Positions 36,342 through 48,944 of a DNA stretch of 64,000 nt are shown piece after piece; within the stretch, counting starts at the first letter, position 1, and every line of letters begins with the position of its first letter. The notes beneath the pieces are model-generated. The model did not search any database and was not told the DNA's origin. It worked only from the letters and a program-made list of their open reading frames with translations. Origin of the DNA: Diadema setosum (taxonomy: Eukaryota; Echinodermata; Echinoidea; Diadematoida; Diadematidae); the NCBI RefSeq assembly GCF_964275005.1, contig NC_092692.1, positions 11,456,764-11,520,763 of the forward strand, read 5' to 3'. The position numbers and the translations under genes were made by a program.

Positions 36342-36809
36342 GGGCTCACACCCATAAATATTTCCCCATATAGGGATGTGTGTTAAAAATCAAATTTCAA
36401 AAAATTCTGTAAAATAGCTGGGAGAAATGAGGTGTTTCAGCTTCACTAACGTGGATAAGTTAGATATACCCTTTCATCCATCAAATTTTCAGGGTGGATT
36501 CTTCAGTTCAAATTCTGTCCAGGGGTCCGCAAAGCCAGACTACGAGTTCTTGTCACTCAAAAAATCACCCATTTTCCGTACACGTAGCCATTGAAATATA
36601 GTCCCCTCAAATTCCACCAGAAAAGCTTTCATCTTCCAACCAAAATGCAATTTGTAGAGGAATTCATACTCAATATCTACAGCTATTCCGTTTTTTGCCA
36701 AACTGCATCATTGATTTTTAATTAATTTTTTCTTCATTTATTTTGGTATCTTTGGTACGAATTTGTGAAGGGGTCTGGGACATTCCATTGTACTTACGGG
36801 TGTGAGCCC
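36342..36809. repeat. TA-flanked MITE (GGGCTCACACCC ends)
   Basis: Left end GGGCTCACACCCATAAAT, right end TTACGGGTGTGAGCCC; TA on both sides (36340-36341, 36810-36811). No open frame. A Tc1/mariner-like target is likely. Confidence 0.75.
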
Positions 36810-38297
36810 TACAGTACATCTGTCAACTTCAGTCAACTTCATTTCATGGAGGTTGTGGATGATTGAGTTTAAATTAACAGATTAAAAGTCACAAAGCTGG
36901 TATCCAAGGCAAGGAAAGCTTTCTATAGTTTATAAGGATAAGCAAAAAGATTGCAACTGCCCATTGATACACTGTGTGAATAATTTTTATAGAATTTTTT
37001 TTTTTTTTTACCAATGCACTGTAATACTGACTAAAAGTGTGATCTGTATGGGGCTGTGAAGATCACATTGCTCAAATTGAAGTTTTTCACAGAAAGTTTT
37101 TGAGAACAATTAATTACGGTTAAATTGCTCCAGATACCATGGCGTATGTAGAAACTGGGTGCTCCACTATATTTAGTCATACTAGATGTAGAATTATTGG
37201 ATTTTGGCTCAGAATTGCCAAAGATGAGGAGAACAACTTCACAGTAGGCCTACATTTTTTTTTCCCAATGGCTTGGTTTTTCAAAAAAATCAAAATATAC
37301 AGTTCACGGGAAAAAATGGATGAGTTGCAAAGAAGATATACTACAGTTAGAGCAAATTATAGAAATATATTTTATCACAAGGGAAGGGACTTTGGGCTGA
37401 TTGCAGTTTCTAAAAGCCTTAAAGTAGCATATGTAAAGGATGATTATGTCAGAATAAGATGGGCCAGGGGCGGGGGTGCTCAGCCCCACCCCCTTTTTCT
37501 TCACCATACATACAATACATAGGGTGTCACTACTATTGGTCCCCCCCCCCCTTTTTTTTTTCACCCCGGAAGTGGCACTAGAGATAGAATGAACCCTTGA
37601 AGTGTGAGCGCAGTGTAAGGCCTTTGTTTATTGCGCTGATCTTAAGAAGCCTTTTTTTTTTTTTTTTTTTTTTTTTTGCTTGTTAGCTGATGAAACCTGG
37701 AAGTGGGCACCACAAGTTGGGCTGAAGGCCTTTTTGTTTTTGTTTTTGTTTTTGCTTGTTAGTAGAATAGTGAAACCCGCAAGTGTTTTTCTCCCCCCCC
37801 CCCCTACTTTTTAAAAAGTGACGCTGGTGGTGCATTTAGCCCATGATCAAATCGTAATTTGTTCGAATTATAAGATGATTAGTAATAAATTATAAAAGAC
37901 TTGGAGTTTGAGATGCACCGACACTGATGCCACTATATTGCGTGAATTCAGATGCGGGTCTCAGTTACCTATCAATAAAACTTGATTTTCTTGTGATTCA
38001 GTGAGTGATAGAATATTCACTGAAAGAAAAGGAGATGAGTCTTATTATTCATTTGTTCTAGTGTTCTTTCTTTAATAATGAAAGAATTCCGGAAGGTGTA
38101 TATAGCAACCATTAATTCTATGAAACCTTGTGCTTCCAAATGGGTAGATTGTTTTGTGTATACTAGGTGCCATTCAAAAGAGAAACACTTGTAAAATTTA
38201 TTAGAAAAGTAATGTTGTGCATCTCTAAATCATTTATTGATGAAAGCTTTTTATTTAATGATAAGCTCTCACTGCTAGAAGTGCACTGGCGGGGAGG

Positions 38298-38516
38298 TTA
38301 AAAGGATGATAATTATTGGAGATGAGGATTAGGCCGCAACTGTTTTGTGAGATAACAAGAAACCCATTTTTTTTTATGCAAAATACTTTGAATTCAAAGT
38401 ATTTTTTATGCAAAATCGGTTTTGGAATAGCTGAGACATCCAAAAACAAAGTAAAACAAAGTGACCGTAAAGTGGGTCCCACCTTTTGATAGGTTTGCTC
38501 AAAACCAATTTTCATC
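38298..38516. repeat. Partial, diverged AGGGAT-family foldback MITE
   Basis: Shares TATTGGAGATGAG-type start, AATCGGTTTTGGAAT, ACATCCAAAAACAAAGTAAA and GTGGGTCCCAC with the full copies at 13575 and 59466. It stops early in the right arm and contains extra AT-rich sequence. Confidence 0.75.
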
Positions 38517-39104
38517 ACTCTATACCATAGAGCTGTAGCTCTATGATCTATACATGATACTAGTACAGTTGTACTAGTACTCCCAATCGATCGGGGTTGA
38601 TAGAGTTTAATCCGGGAGTTTAATAAAATCTTACAATCTTACCTCCCTGCTTTTAGCTATCAAATCCGTTCAAATCCAGTGCTTCGTCCGACGGTTTGAC
38701 TTTTGTATGTACTAGTATTAGCACATTTTGTATAGTTATGCCAATGTGCAATGCTACCTTCAATAAACATATATTCTAAATGCATTTAAATGATTGTGAA
38801 ATTCTGAAATTTTAGGGGGGGGTTGACATCTGAATAAGTGGTAGATCAAGAGACTACTTTAATCGATTATCATTTATAACACGGTCATGATATGATCGAT
38901 TGTCAGCGTAAACAACTTGGCCGGTCCGCGCCATCCATGCTACTAAAATTCTGTGAAACCCTCATAATTATGTCAAATTTTGACTGATAGCTGTGTGATT
39001 TCCTTTAGAACTGCTGAGTCAAAGTAAAGGTGTCCATTTCTGCATGAAAACCCATCACTCCTCTTCAGCCAAGCAAGGAGATCGAGATCACGATCATCAG
39101 CCAC

Positions 39105-42100
39105 ATGGGTATTCGAGTGCGGCTGCTATTCGACGATTGCTCCCCGAGTCGCCCGGGCGCCTCGGGGAGGAGAAAATGTTGGTTTCTGCTGAATCCAGAC
39201 GCATGCCGCAGAATAACAGACGTGGAACATTGCATCCGAGAAACTTTCAGTCTGGGAAAATCGACACACATAGAGCTTTATGTCGATGATTTTGTTATGC
39301 CGCCCTTTGAGAAATCAGAAATTATCAGGGAGAATGACCTAATAAGGTAGGATCCCTAGGACCAAGTGCAAATAACGACAAATTTAGACAGATTAGACTC
39401 CCTTCCTGATCCCGGATCCCACGTAGGGCCTACTCCAATTCCCAGTTGACTTGTAATTTTGTTGTGCAGCGGACTCCCGTTTACACGTTTACATCCCATC
39501 CAGTTTCCCCCCCCCCCCCCCGTGTTACATATAGATGCTATTATGTGCAGAGTCTATGATTCCATTAATGGATTAAGAATAAGAGATTTATTTGAATATT
39601 AAACCTGATTGGATTTACCTTGAAAGTTGGATTTGAAAAGTTTGCAATACTCATACCTTGTCATGCTTGTGAGAGACCATGTTGTAAAGCCTATTTTCAG
39701 AATTTGTCTGCACACCCAGAACTGATCAGACAAATATTAGAGTAAAGTCATGGCCAGAATGTATGTGGTTTTGGACTAAAACTATCTTCTTCTTCTTCAA
39801 TCAAGCGTAATTCTCCTCAGCGTTCCGTCTGGAACCAAACAAGGAGGATGGGGGAGTGCGTGATATTGCTCTGTTTAGTTAGTCCTTGTAGCTTGAGTCT
39901 TGGTTGTGGAAAAAATAGTTGCTTGAAGTTTAAAAGTGATGCCTTCATGCTCAATACAGAAGTATATTTAGAGTTGGCCTACAATGCTTTTTATTTTCAT
40001 TTACCAAACAATAGATGAAATTAGAATGGATGTCAAGGATTAAGTTCATGTGTGTGTGTGTTTTTTTTTTTTCTTTATCCCAGTATTTTTTTTTTCTTCT
40101 CATTGCAGGGTGAAACTTACCAGTGAAGTGCTGTATCATGAAAGAACTGTGGAACACAATTTCAATGAGCAAAGATGTGATGCTCTCAGAAACAGGGATA
40201 AGAAAAAGAAAAAAGCAAAAAGGCAAACTGAGGAATTGTGTCATGCAGGAAGGGAGTTGAACAACTCAGATATTGGGCATGAAGTTTCCAGAGCAAAGAG
40301 CAAGGATCTGATAAAAGCAAACTCCAAGAAAACCAAAAGGAAAACAGAAAGTACACCGGAAGAGACTGAAAAGGCAGGAGCATCACCTCTGTCTACAGGA
40401 AGACTTCGCAACACTGCTGAGACTTCACACACTCCCACAAAGCCTGTTACTGATCATTCCTTGTTGGAACAAAAATCAGAGACATTTTCTGCTGAAAAAA
40501 GGGGAAAGAATAAAAAGAAAGAACAAAATGAATCTATGTTGAGCAAGGGGAAGATTGGAAAGCCTGGAAGAGCATCTCAAACTGAAACCGACAGTAAAAA
40601 GTTATCAAAGCAGGACTCTTTGAAGAGAAATAAGCTTCCACATTCTGTTGGCTGTGATCCCAAAAGAAAAGGACCAGCGACCAAACAGACGGAAATTAAT
40701 GGTACGAGCAGCACTAGCGGATCAGACTTCAGCGATTCCGACTCCAGTTCAGAGTCAAGCTCATCAGATGAGGAAGAAGTTGCTGAAAAGAGACAACTCA
40801 AGAGGAAGCAGTCTTCTCCTGGATCTGACCTGAGAACATCTTCTAAACCTCTGAGAGGACCCCACAGTCTTCGAGAAAAGAATGCTGCAGTCTCATCCAG
40901 TGTCAAAGACAAATCTCCATCATCATGTTCATCAGTAAGTACTTCAAAGGAGGGAGAACCCTTAAAGAATAGAAGCCAAAATGTCCATAAGCCACAAGGT
41001 GTTCCAAACTCAAAAACATCGTGTAGTGAGTCTGAACTAGTTGGTCCAAAAGTCATTCCGTCCCGTATTGTGGCTGCAGCAAAGGTGAAAACATCTGCTA
41101 GCAAGTCATCCAAGGGGCACCTGCGCTTTTCTTCAGACTCGGAAGCAGAGAGTGATCCCGAGACCCAAGTTTCCTCAGCCACGGCTCAGGATGAGCAAAC
41201 GCCTGTGGCTGGTGAAATTTCAGTGGATGGAGAAATTCGGGAAGGATCGGCATCCAGTGTCAATGAATTGCTCGGGAGTGACGTGACACAGACAAGGTCA
41301 CAGAACTGTACTTTCGAGGAGGCGACTGCCACTCTACCCACCACAGAAACACAACTGACTCAGGTGGGCATAGTCACTTTTCAGTGTCAACATGTAGCCA
41401 TTTAGATATTTTTGGAATGATACAATTGTATAGTGGTACCTTTCAAAAGTTCAAATGGTTCTGTTGTAAGTGTATATTGTGTAAAACAAGCAGTGAAGTG
41501 AAGTGAAGTGAACATGTTGTAGACATGGAATGTAGAGTTATGTCAGGTAATATTCTGCCTTGTGATGTAAAAATCTTAGTAATGTAACATGAAACATATA
41601 TCACATGATATGAACACAGAAACAACATTGCCCAGAGTGGATATATAGTATGTATGTTTTGTTTCTTCTGGGAAAGGCAAATGAATGCTCTCGGTGATCT
41701 CTGTGCTGTCATGAATATACACACTTGGTATATATTGGAATAATGTCCCTGGACATTTTGTGTGCCTGCATGCTACCAGGCTCAAAGTAGCGCAATATGA
41801 ATTAAGGAAAATTGTATATTAAAATCAATTTGTAATGGAAATTTTTACATTTCCTTGCCCTATGAAAGTTGGTCCCATGCGGTGCCACATACAACCATGC
41901 AGATGTGCAATGCTTGTGTCACAGAAAATGTTAGGACATGCCAATAATTCAATACTTCTATCGTGTGTTATTAGACATTGCATGTGCTTCATCTGCATTC
42001 AGCTCACCAAGTATTTTTGTCAATATCTCTAACTCCAGTGCACTGAAAAAACTGAAACGTTATTCACACTGTCTAAAAATACATGTATGTGGAGGTTCAA

Positions 42101-44011
42101 GGTGCAAGAACAGCCTTTTCTACCACTTACCTTTGTGTATTCACCATCTGACATTTTACTTCCAGACATCAGCCAGAGCTGAAGAACCTCCAGCAGTCAG
42201 AGATTATTCAAGCTTTCCTCCACTCCTGGGTGCTCCTCGAACAGGCGATACCATTGCATACAAGGTGACTATGTGATACTGTGCTGTTTACTACATACCT
42301 GAGTAGTATATAGAGTTTCTTAGCTGTATATTACCCAACTGAGTCCCACAAAGTACTTTTTAGCTCACCTGAGCCAAAGGCTCAAGTGAGCTATTGCGAT
42401 CGCCCTTCGTCCGGCGTCCGGCGTGCGTCGTGCGGCGTCCGGCGTGCGTCGTGCGTCGTGCATAAACTGTTTACATTTTCATCTTCTTCTTGAAAACCGC
42501 AGGACAGATTTTCATCAAACTTGGCAGGTAGCATCCCTAGGGGGTTAGGAACTTAATTTGTTAAAATGGGCACCATGCCCCACCCAGGGGGCCCCCAGGG
42601 GGGCCCAAACCCCCCAAAATTAAGGAATCTGTAAAAATCTTCTTCTCTAGAACCAGAAGTGATAGAGCTAAGTTAATACTATGAGTTAGTACATTGATGA
42701 CTGTAGTTTCAAGTTTGTTCATGGCAGGATCAGGGGTGCCCCCCTTGGGATCCAGGGGAGGGGGTGGGGAGTGGTCCTAATGGGGCCTAAATTGTACATT
42801 TTTACCTTCTTCTTTAGAACCCCATGACCCATTTTCACCAAACTTGGCAGGTAGCATCCCTAAGGGGTTAGGATCTCAATTTGTTAAAGTGGGCACCATG
42901 CCCCACCCAGGGGGCCCCCAGGGGGGCCAAACCCCCAAAATGAAGGAATCTTTAAAAATCTTCTCTAGAATCAGAAGTTATAGAGCTAAGATAATACTAT
43001 GAGTGAGTACTGTGTAGTTTTGAGTTTGTTCATAGGAGATCCAGGGGTGCCCCTCTTGGGGGCAGGGGTGGGTGGTTGGGAAGGTCCAAATGGGGGCCTG
43101 AATTGTACATTTTCATCTTCTTCCTGAAAATCTCACAAACTTGGCAGGTAGCATCCCTAGGGGGTTAGGATCTAAATTTATCAAAATGGGCACCATGCCC
43201 CACCCAGAGGGCCCCAGGGGGCCCCAATCCCCAATAATTAAGGAATCTTAAAAAATTTGGGCCCTTATTGTACATTTTCATCTTCTACTTGAGAATGCCT
43301 GGTCAAATTTTGGTAGAGCTGTGAATAATTTAGATTATTGACTGCGTGAAAGGTGAACTTCCGATACTCAGGTGAGCGCTAGACCCGCGGGTCTCTTGTC
43401 TTTTCTGTCCGTCTTCATTTATTATCTGCTGTAGTGGAAGCGATCCAATGAGTTTGAATGATTAGTCTTCTGCATTTTTCACTGCTTCTTAACATCAATG
43501 CTGATGTTTTAATCAAGCATGTTGTATCTTCACCACCATTATGTACGACAGATCATATGGATGTACATAAAAAAGCTATTTCGACTTTAGAAGTTAATAG
43601 CAAAACTGTTGATGCTTGGCAACTTAGGCAGGCTGATATAGTGATGGGTCACACTTTATTTTCACTTTATGCAACAAAGTAGTTACCTGTTTATGGAGTT
43701 AAGTGAAACAGATGTCAGATGTCATGAGTTTCTTCAGATTTTTTTTTTGTTGAATACCCACATGACCAACAAATTATTTATGAATTGTTTTGATATCATG
43801 ATACTCAGTGGATGTTTTCAAGTCATATGGGGAAAAAGTATGGGATCTACACATTATAGGCATGTTACTGCAGTTTTTGGTTTCTCATCGTTTTCAATAG
43901 ACATGCATATTTTTTTTTTTATTCAGCATATCTATTGTTGTGTATCAATTTAAAATGCAAGTGTGCTCTAAAGTGAGGGAATCTTGGGATGAATATCAAG
44001 ACCATGTGTTC

Positions 44012-44042
<31 letters not shown>

Positions 44043-46123
44043 CATTTGTGTAATAACGGGGGTTTTTTTTATTTTATAACTTCTCCCTTTCATTAGATCC
44101 TGGAATTATCCTCTATCTACACACCTGAGGTATCTGCATTCAAAGTAAGTTGAACAAGCAGATGTCACTTTTCTGCAGTATGTATGATAGCAATTCATTT
44201 AGCAATTTTTGTTTCTTCTTTCCTGAAAAGGTGATCTGGTGTAACTTTTCATCTAAGGAGAAATCCAAAGATGGGGGAAGTGTTATTCTAACCAGCATTA
44301 TATGTCATGCTTTGGATTACAACAGCAATTCCACTATGGATATCGGTCTATCAGAACACTCAGACATTCATGTAGCCATCATTACATGACAAATCCATAT
44401 TAGTAAGTTGTTGGGGTTTTTTTTTCTGCAGAGTTTGTTACCTTTTTAAATTTACAACGTATATCATTTAGCGCACTATTCTGGTGCAATTACATAAATG
44501 AATGTTGTTAAAAGAGTTTGCTTTGATAATAAGTCTGATTTCAGGTCATAAGTTGGTTGTTTCTCCTGTAGGACTGCTCTGTTTTTGTAGGCCTACGCTG
44601 CATTCTGAAGGCCAACTTTTATTTCCAAAGTGCTACCATCCCAATGTGCTGGTCACTGATTGGTCTCTTCTTTTGACAGGAGGGGGAAGTGATCACCTTC
44701 GACCATGCCACCTCCACAATACAGCTAAGGCTGAGCCCTCAGTCCGCCGTACTGGAGCCACGAAGGGACGGGGGAAAGTTTGAGATGGAGCTGGTGAACG
44801 GTACCGATGAGGCGCCCTCTGTTGTTGCACCATGCCGAGAAGTAAGGGCACTATGTACTAGAGGTTTCGTATGTATTCAGGTGCCATGCAGGTGCTGTGT
44901 CATTGAAAGTCTTATTGTTATTCAATGACATTTATATCCAGCAGTGTACATACAAGTACAGATAACATTGCATTATCACATGACTGATGTCTTGATTGTG
45001 TGGGTATATTTGTGCAGTCAAGTTTTCAATCCAGGCAGTGAGTTGGCTCAGTCGGTAGCGCGTCTGCCTCACAATCCTAAGGACCCGGGTTCAAACCCGA
45101 GTCTGGACTGAGCAATGTTGTGTGTAATCATACCATCCCCTCTGGCAAGAAGCAAAAACACTCTGTCCCCCGGATAAAACATAAAATGGAAATGGAGGTC
45201 CCGTGTGTGAGAGAGTCACAACTCATGCACGTAAAAGGTCCCGCTTCATTCATTCATCGCAAAGAGCAGGGTGTTTAATCTAGTGAAGTGCTCCCGCCTC
45301 ACATCCAACTGGACCCCATGGAAGACCAGCTTTGCATAGCTTAATATGGGCTATCCAGCCATCTTCTCAGATGGAAAAATGAACAAACAAACCAGACTAG
45401 CCATAGTCTCTTGAATATGAGAGTTTACTGTATTTTCACCAGCTCTTCTAAATTTCCAGCATCATTCCGAAGCCACAACTGTGCATCATATGTAAATGCA
45501 GCTGAATATGGCCACTGGACATTATTTATCATCATTTTCTCATGATTGTTATACATGTACTTGCTTATCTAGATTGGAAAAGAAAAAAATGAATAGATAA
45601 ACAAAACAAGCACAAAGTGTTCTGATTATTATGGGGGAAAATAAAGAAGATTGCTACCTTTGCGTGTTATGATCCTAGTGAGACTACATCAGCTGATATA
45701 TAACAGCATAAAATCAAAATGTAAGAGACGAGTGACCTTTGACGAAATCAATATAAGATGTAATCTTAATGCTCACACAATGAATCTGAAAACACCATGT
45801 ATTGTGCCTGTTAATGTACAGTTTGAAGTTTATTTGGTGGGAAAATGAAAACTATTTATTTCATAGTACAGAGCAATTTTCTGATCAGCTCAAGTGTGAC
45901 ATCGGAGAAATGCAAATTTGTTTTTAATTGATCACAACTTTCAAAATCAAAACTGTCTTTGCTTTCCTTTTACTGTCATGTTCCAGAATGTGTAGGTTTT
46001 TTTCTTCTATTAGCACAGATGCATTTTTCAGGGTAGACATCCTCTTTAATACATAATTTTTCTTTTCTTTTCCAGGTTTCTGTGACACTCTCCTCGCTCA
46101 TCGACCCAAAGCTGATAACATGA
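39105..46123 (+). CDS. COIL: Coilin, Cajal-body scaffold protein, complete, six coding exons
   Basis: Coding exons: 39105-39346, 40109-41363, 42166-42264, 44097-44144, 44680-44841, 46076-46123 (TGA). Junctions are GT-AG and phases join to 1854 nt, 617 residues. ATG 39105 is the first in-frame start after an in-frame TGA at 39045. Residues 1 to about 85 form the coilin N-terminal self-association domain (RVRLLFDD, then RENDLIRVKL across the first junction). The second exon encodes a long disordered region rich in Lys and Ser, with basic NLS-like runs (DKKKKKAKR near residue 113) and an acidic serine tract around residues 292-312. Exons 3-6 encode the C-terminal Tudor-like domain (PPLLGAPRTGDTIAYKILEL, YTPEVSAFKEG, LIDPKLIT), matching human coilin block by block. 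Coilin organises nuclear Cajal bodies where snRNPs mature. No RG-rich box like that of vertebrate coilin is visible. Human coilin is 576 residues, so the length is normal. Confidence 0.93.
42361..43403 (+). repeat. Dispersed repeat with hairpin head and about three internal ~310-bp units, coilin intron
   Basis: The head AGCTCACCTGAGCC, AAAG, GGCTCAAGTGAGCT is a strong hairpin, followed by a GTCCGGCGTGCGTCGTGCG tract. Three tandem units start near 42476, 42796 and 43108. Each has ATTTTCATCTTCTTC, CTTGGCAGGTAGCATCCC, GGGCACCATGCCCCACCCAG and AGAAGTGATAGAGC words. The end reads GGTGAGCGCTAGACCCGCGG then GTCTCTTGT. Same family as 2706-3660. Lies in the intron between coilin exons 42166-42264 and 44097-44144. 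Confidence 0.8.
45034..45395 (+). mobile_element. tRNA-derived SINE
   Basis: A tRNA-like head carries an A box (TGGCTCAGTCGGTAGCG) and a B box (GGTTCAAACCC) at the correct spacing. A tRNA-unrelated body follows (GGTCCCGTGTGTGAGAGAGT, CATGCACGTAAAAGGTCCC), and the copy ends near an (AAC)-rich tail. The body resembles the conserved domain of widespread metazoan SINE superfamilies, but I cannot assign it to one. It lies in the last coilin intron. RNA polymerase III would transcribe such an element. Confidence 0.8.
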
Positions 46124-47676
46124 CAGTGGCACAGTCATCATCATACCCTAGCTACGAAGGAAAATGGTTTCCTTGTATCCTGCCATAACACAGAATCATA
46201 TGATATCACCATGTCACCTATAAATAGCCAAGAGACCCAGACACAGAAGTGGAAGAAGATACAGCATTTCTGCATATGCACATATCATCGCTTGGGCGAC
46301 AAGACCTTATATCTCAAAATTACTTTTTTTGTATTAATGATCAAAAAATCAGTTAAGTGTTGTCATGTCCAAATCCTAGCTGTTACAGTATGTCAAAGGA
46401 AAGGCTATCCCATTTGATATAGTGCTTGGGCTGCCATGTTTTGTTTTGTTTTGTTTTTAATGAAGAATGTGAGGTTTATTTAAGTTTGTTTCCTACTCAG
46501 ATTGCAAAGTTGTTTTTTTTTTTTTTTTTTAATGGAAAGTCTGTATGTATTGTCATATGAAATAATCTGCTTTGTAAAGTAAGTAAAACCCCATTTTAAC
46601 ATAGCCTTTCAAACCATAATTACCATGACACATGCAGTCAGTCTTTTCTTGCCCAGCAAGACGTTGCTCAGACGACATGGTAATTCTGGCCAAATTCTAC
46701 CCTAGCCAAAGCAAGGGTAATTACCCCAACATTTACCCGACATTATTCAACCCTTCTGTTAAACTGCTCTTGTGGTAACATTCCAGACCTTTGATACACT
46801 AAACACGCATGCACCATAGTCAGAACAGAATGGCACATCGCTCACTGATTACATGCATGAACTGTAACCACATCCCCTTTATACATGAACAGGTAGGTTG
46901 TTATGGAAAACTACCCGGAGGTTTTCGGTGTGTGTCTGTTAAAATGATAACCCTCGCTCTCTCCTGCAGTTTTATTCCCCGAGCCCAGGAATTTTGTTCT
47001 CCAGATGTTGTCTTGGATGTTTTCAGACTAAGGTCTGTTAAAATAGGGCTTTAGTTAATATGTTTAGAGTTGTATGTACAGTACATGCAGAAATGTCAAA
47101 TATGAATTTAATGCACAGGAGAACCTTGTTGTGAGGACCTAAAACCCATGCCACTTTCATTTTTATAGAGTACAAAAAATATGAAGTACAAGAACTGGGA
47201 CCTGCAAAATCACTTTGGCATGTAAAAGGGTTTTGTTATGGATATATTGACTGTTTTATAACAAAATTCAGTTGTACCAATGGACTAATATCTCTTCACC
47301 AATCTTTAAAAAAGAGATATTACACTACAGTCCTGCATGTATCCTACTGTGTATGCTCGAGGAATACACTGGCCTCATGGATGAGAATGGCAGTTGTCTT
47401 TCCTAAAAGCAGTGTAATCTTGATTTTGGATGAATATGTCCGCCAGTGTCCAACACTGATTTCTCGGTGGGGGCCAAGCTGTAATTTGGATTTGTCATTT
47501 CCATTGTACATAGTCTGTGTCCAGAGAAAGCTGGCATGTACTGCATGCACGAAAAACATTAAACACACGATGTCTGATCAATGGCACTACTGCTTAGCTT
47601 TGTTCTGTGCAGTTGCCAGTAGTATCTGTGAGAAGTTGTGAGGATACTGCAAAGAAGGTGATCATAGAGTTCTGTT

Positions 47677-48020
47677 ACTGTAAAGCAAGATGTTATTGCG
47701 GCGTGAAATTTTTGCGAATTGCTACAGTCCACTCCTGTTATAACGAAGTCCTCGGCACTAGCAGTTTTCTTCCATTGTATCAAAATTTCATTCTAACTGA
47801 ACAAATAAACAATAAAAAATACAGAGCAGATAATGTTAGGACCTGAAGTTTTACTTCAATGTAACCAGAATTCTGTTATAGCTGTGTTCGTTACAACGGG
47901 AGTGCCCTGTGCTGGCATTCAATGCAGAGTGTATATAAGAATTTTCATGTTTTTTAATTTCGTGAATCTTTGCTCTCATGAAATTAAAATGCATGCAAAC
48001 ATTCTTGGTTTTCAAGGATT
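47677..48020. repeat. TACTGTAAA-family MITE split by a pogo-type MITE
   Basis: The reverse complement of the 57372-57540 element aligns to 47677-47722 (ACTGTAAAGCAAGATG ... GCGAATTGC). It aligns again to about 47912-48020 (GCATTCAATG ... GAAATTAAAATGCATGCAAAC). The gap is filled exactly by the pogo/Tigger MITE 47725-47909. Confidence 0.7.
47725..47909. repeat. pogo/Tigger-type MITE, copy 3
   Basis: CAGTCCACTCCTGTTATAACG after TA; right end TTACAACGGGAGTGCCCTG. Inserted in an older MITE. Confidence 0.8.
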
Positions 48021-48058
48021 TTTGTTTGTAATACCATTCCAATTCAAACACAAGATTA

Positions 48059-48234
48059 GGGCCAAATTGCATAAAACTACCGTAACTTTACAAGTGCTGG
48101 TAACCCAGCAACCAATGATAACTTCCATCACAAAACTATTCCATAGCCAATCATCAAGGCAAAGAAATCGTCGACATTACCATTGATTACATAGTTATCA
48201 TTGTAAAGTTGCCATTGTTGTATGCAACAGGGCC
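48059..48234. repeat. Small MITE with about 45-bp imperfect inverted ends (TTGCATAAAACTACCG)
   Basis: Left GGGCCAAATTGCATAAAACT then ACTTTACAAGTG; the complement of the right end reads GGCCCTGTTGCATACAACA then AACTTTACAATG. TTA precedes the left end. Similar to Harbinger-type MITE ends, but the class is uncertain. Confidence 0.6.
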
Positions 48235-48758
48235 ACATATTCAAGACACAACGACTTTGGGCATGACACACAACCACAGGCTACATTTACAGTCTTGACA
48301 GGTCTGTTTTATTGCATTCACTGCTCTGGACACAGACACTGGTAATTAAAGTTACTGTGAAATCATGTCCAATAATTGCACTTTTCTACACATGGACAAA
48401 ATCTGATCATAACATGGCATCATGATTCTTCCTCAATAAAGAAAGTTGAAGAAGACGTATTCAAGGTTGCTAAAGTTTCCTCATTACCTTCAAAGGACAT
48501 CACTCAATACAAAAATTTCAAAGCTAGACCTTCAAAGGCCTACATTCTCATTGACTTTCCAGAAAACAACAACAATAAAATAGCTACCAGTAACTGAATT
48601 TGGGTGGAAACACTACATAAATTTGCATGTTGCACATACATTTGTAGTGCAGAATGCTGCATATGATTGTCAGTTTTGCTTTTTCTTATTTTCACAAGTC
48701 TATCTGGGTTCCTACAAATAGACATGCATGCCTTGGCAAAAAAGCAAAAACGTGTGTA

Positions 48759-48944
48759 CAGTGCACTCCCGTTATAACGAGCAGGGTTATAATGAAATTC
48801 CAGTTAAGACGAAGTAAAAAATCAGGCCGCAACATTATCCACTGTATGTATTTCTATTGTTTATTTGTTCAGTAGTAACAAAATTTTGATACGAGGAAAG
48901 AAAACTGCCAATCCAACAAGCTATGTTATAATGGGAGTTCACTG
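48759..48944. repeat. pogo/Tigger-type MITE, copy 4
   Basis: CAGTGCACTCCCGTTATAACG ... TATAATGGGAGTTCACTG, flanked by TA on both sides. Same interior as copy 1. Confidence 0.85.

Larger units (their letters stand above)
35319..39104. other. Divergent intergenic region between IQCK and coilin
   Basis: It should contain both promoters: IQCK is transcribed leftward from just right of 35318, and coilin rightward from just left of 39105. I see no decisive core-promoter motif. It holds a TA-flanked MITE (36342-36809), C-rich runs (about 35660-35680, 37540-37550, 37795), T-rich runs and a partial AGGGAT foldback MITE (38298-38516). The open frame at 37139-37522 has no recognisable similarity. Confidence 0.5.
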
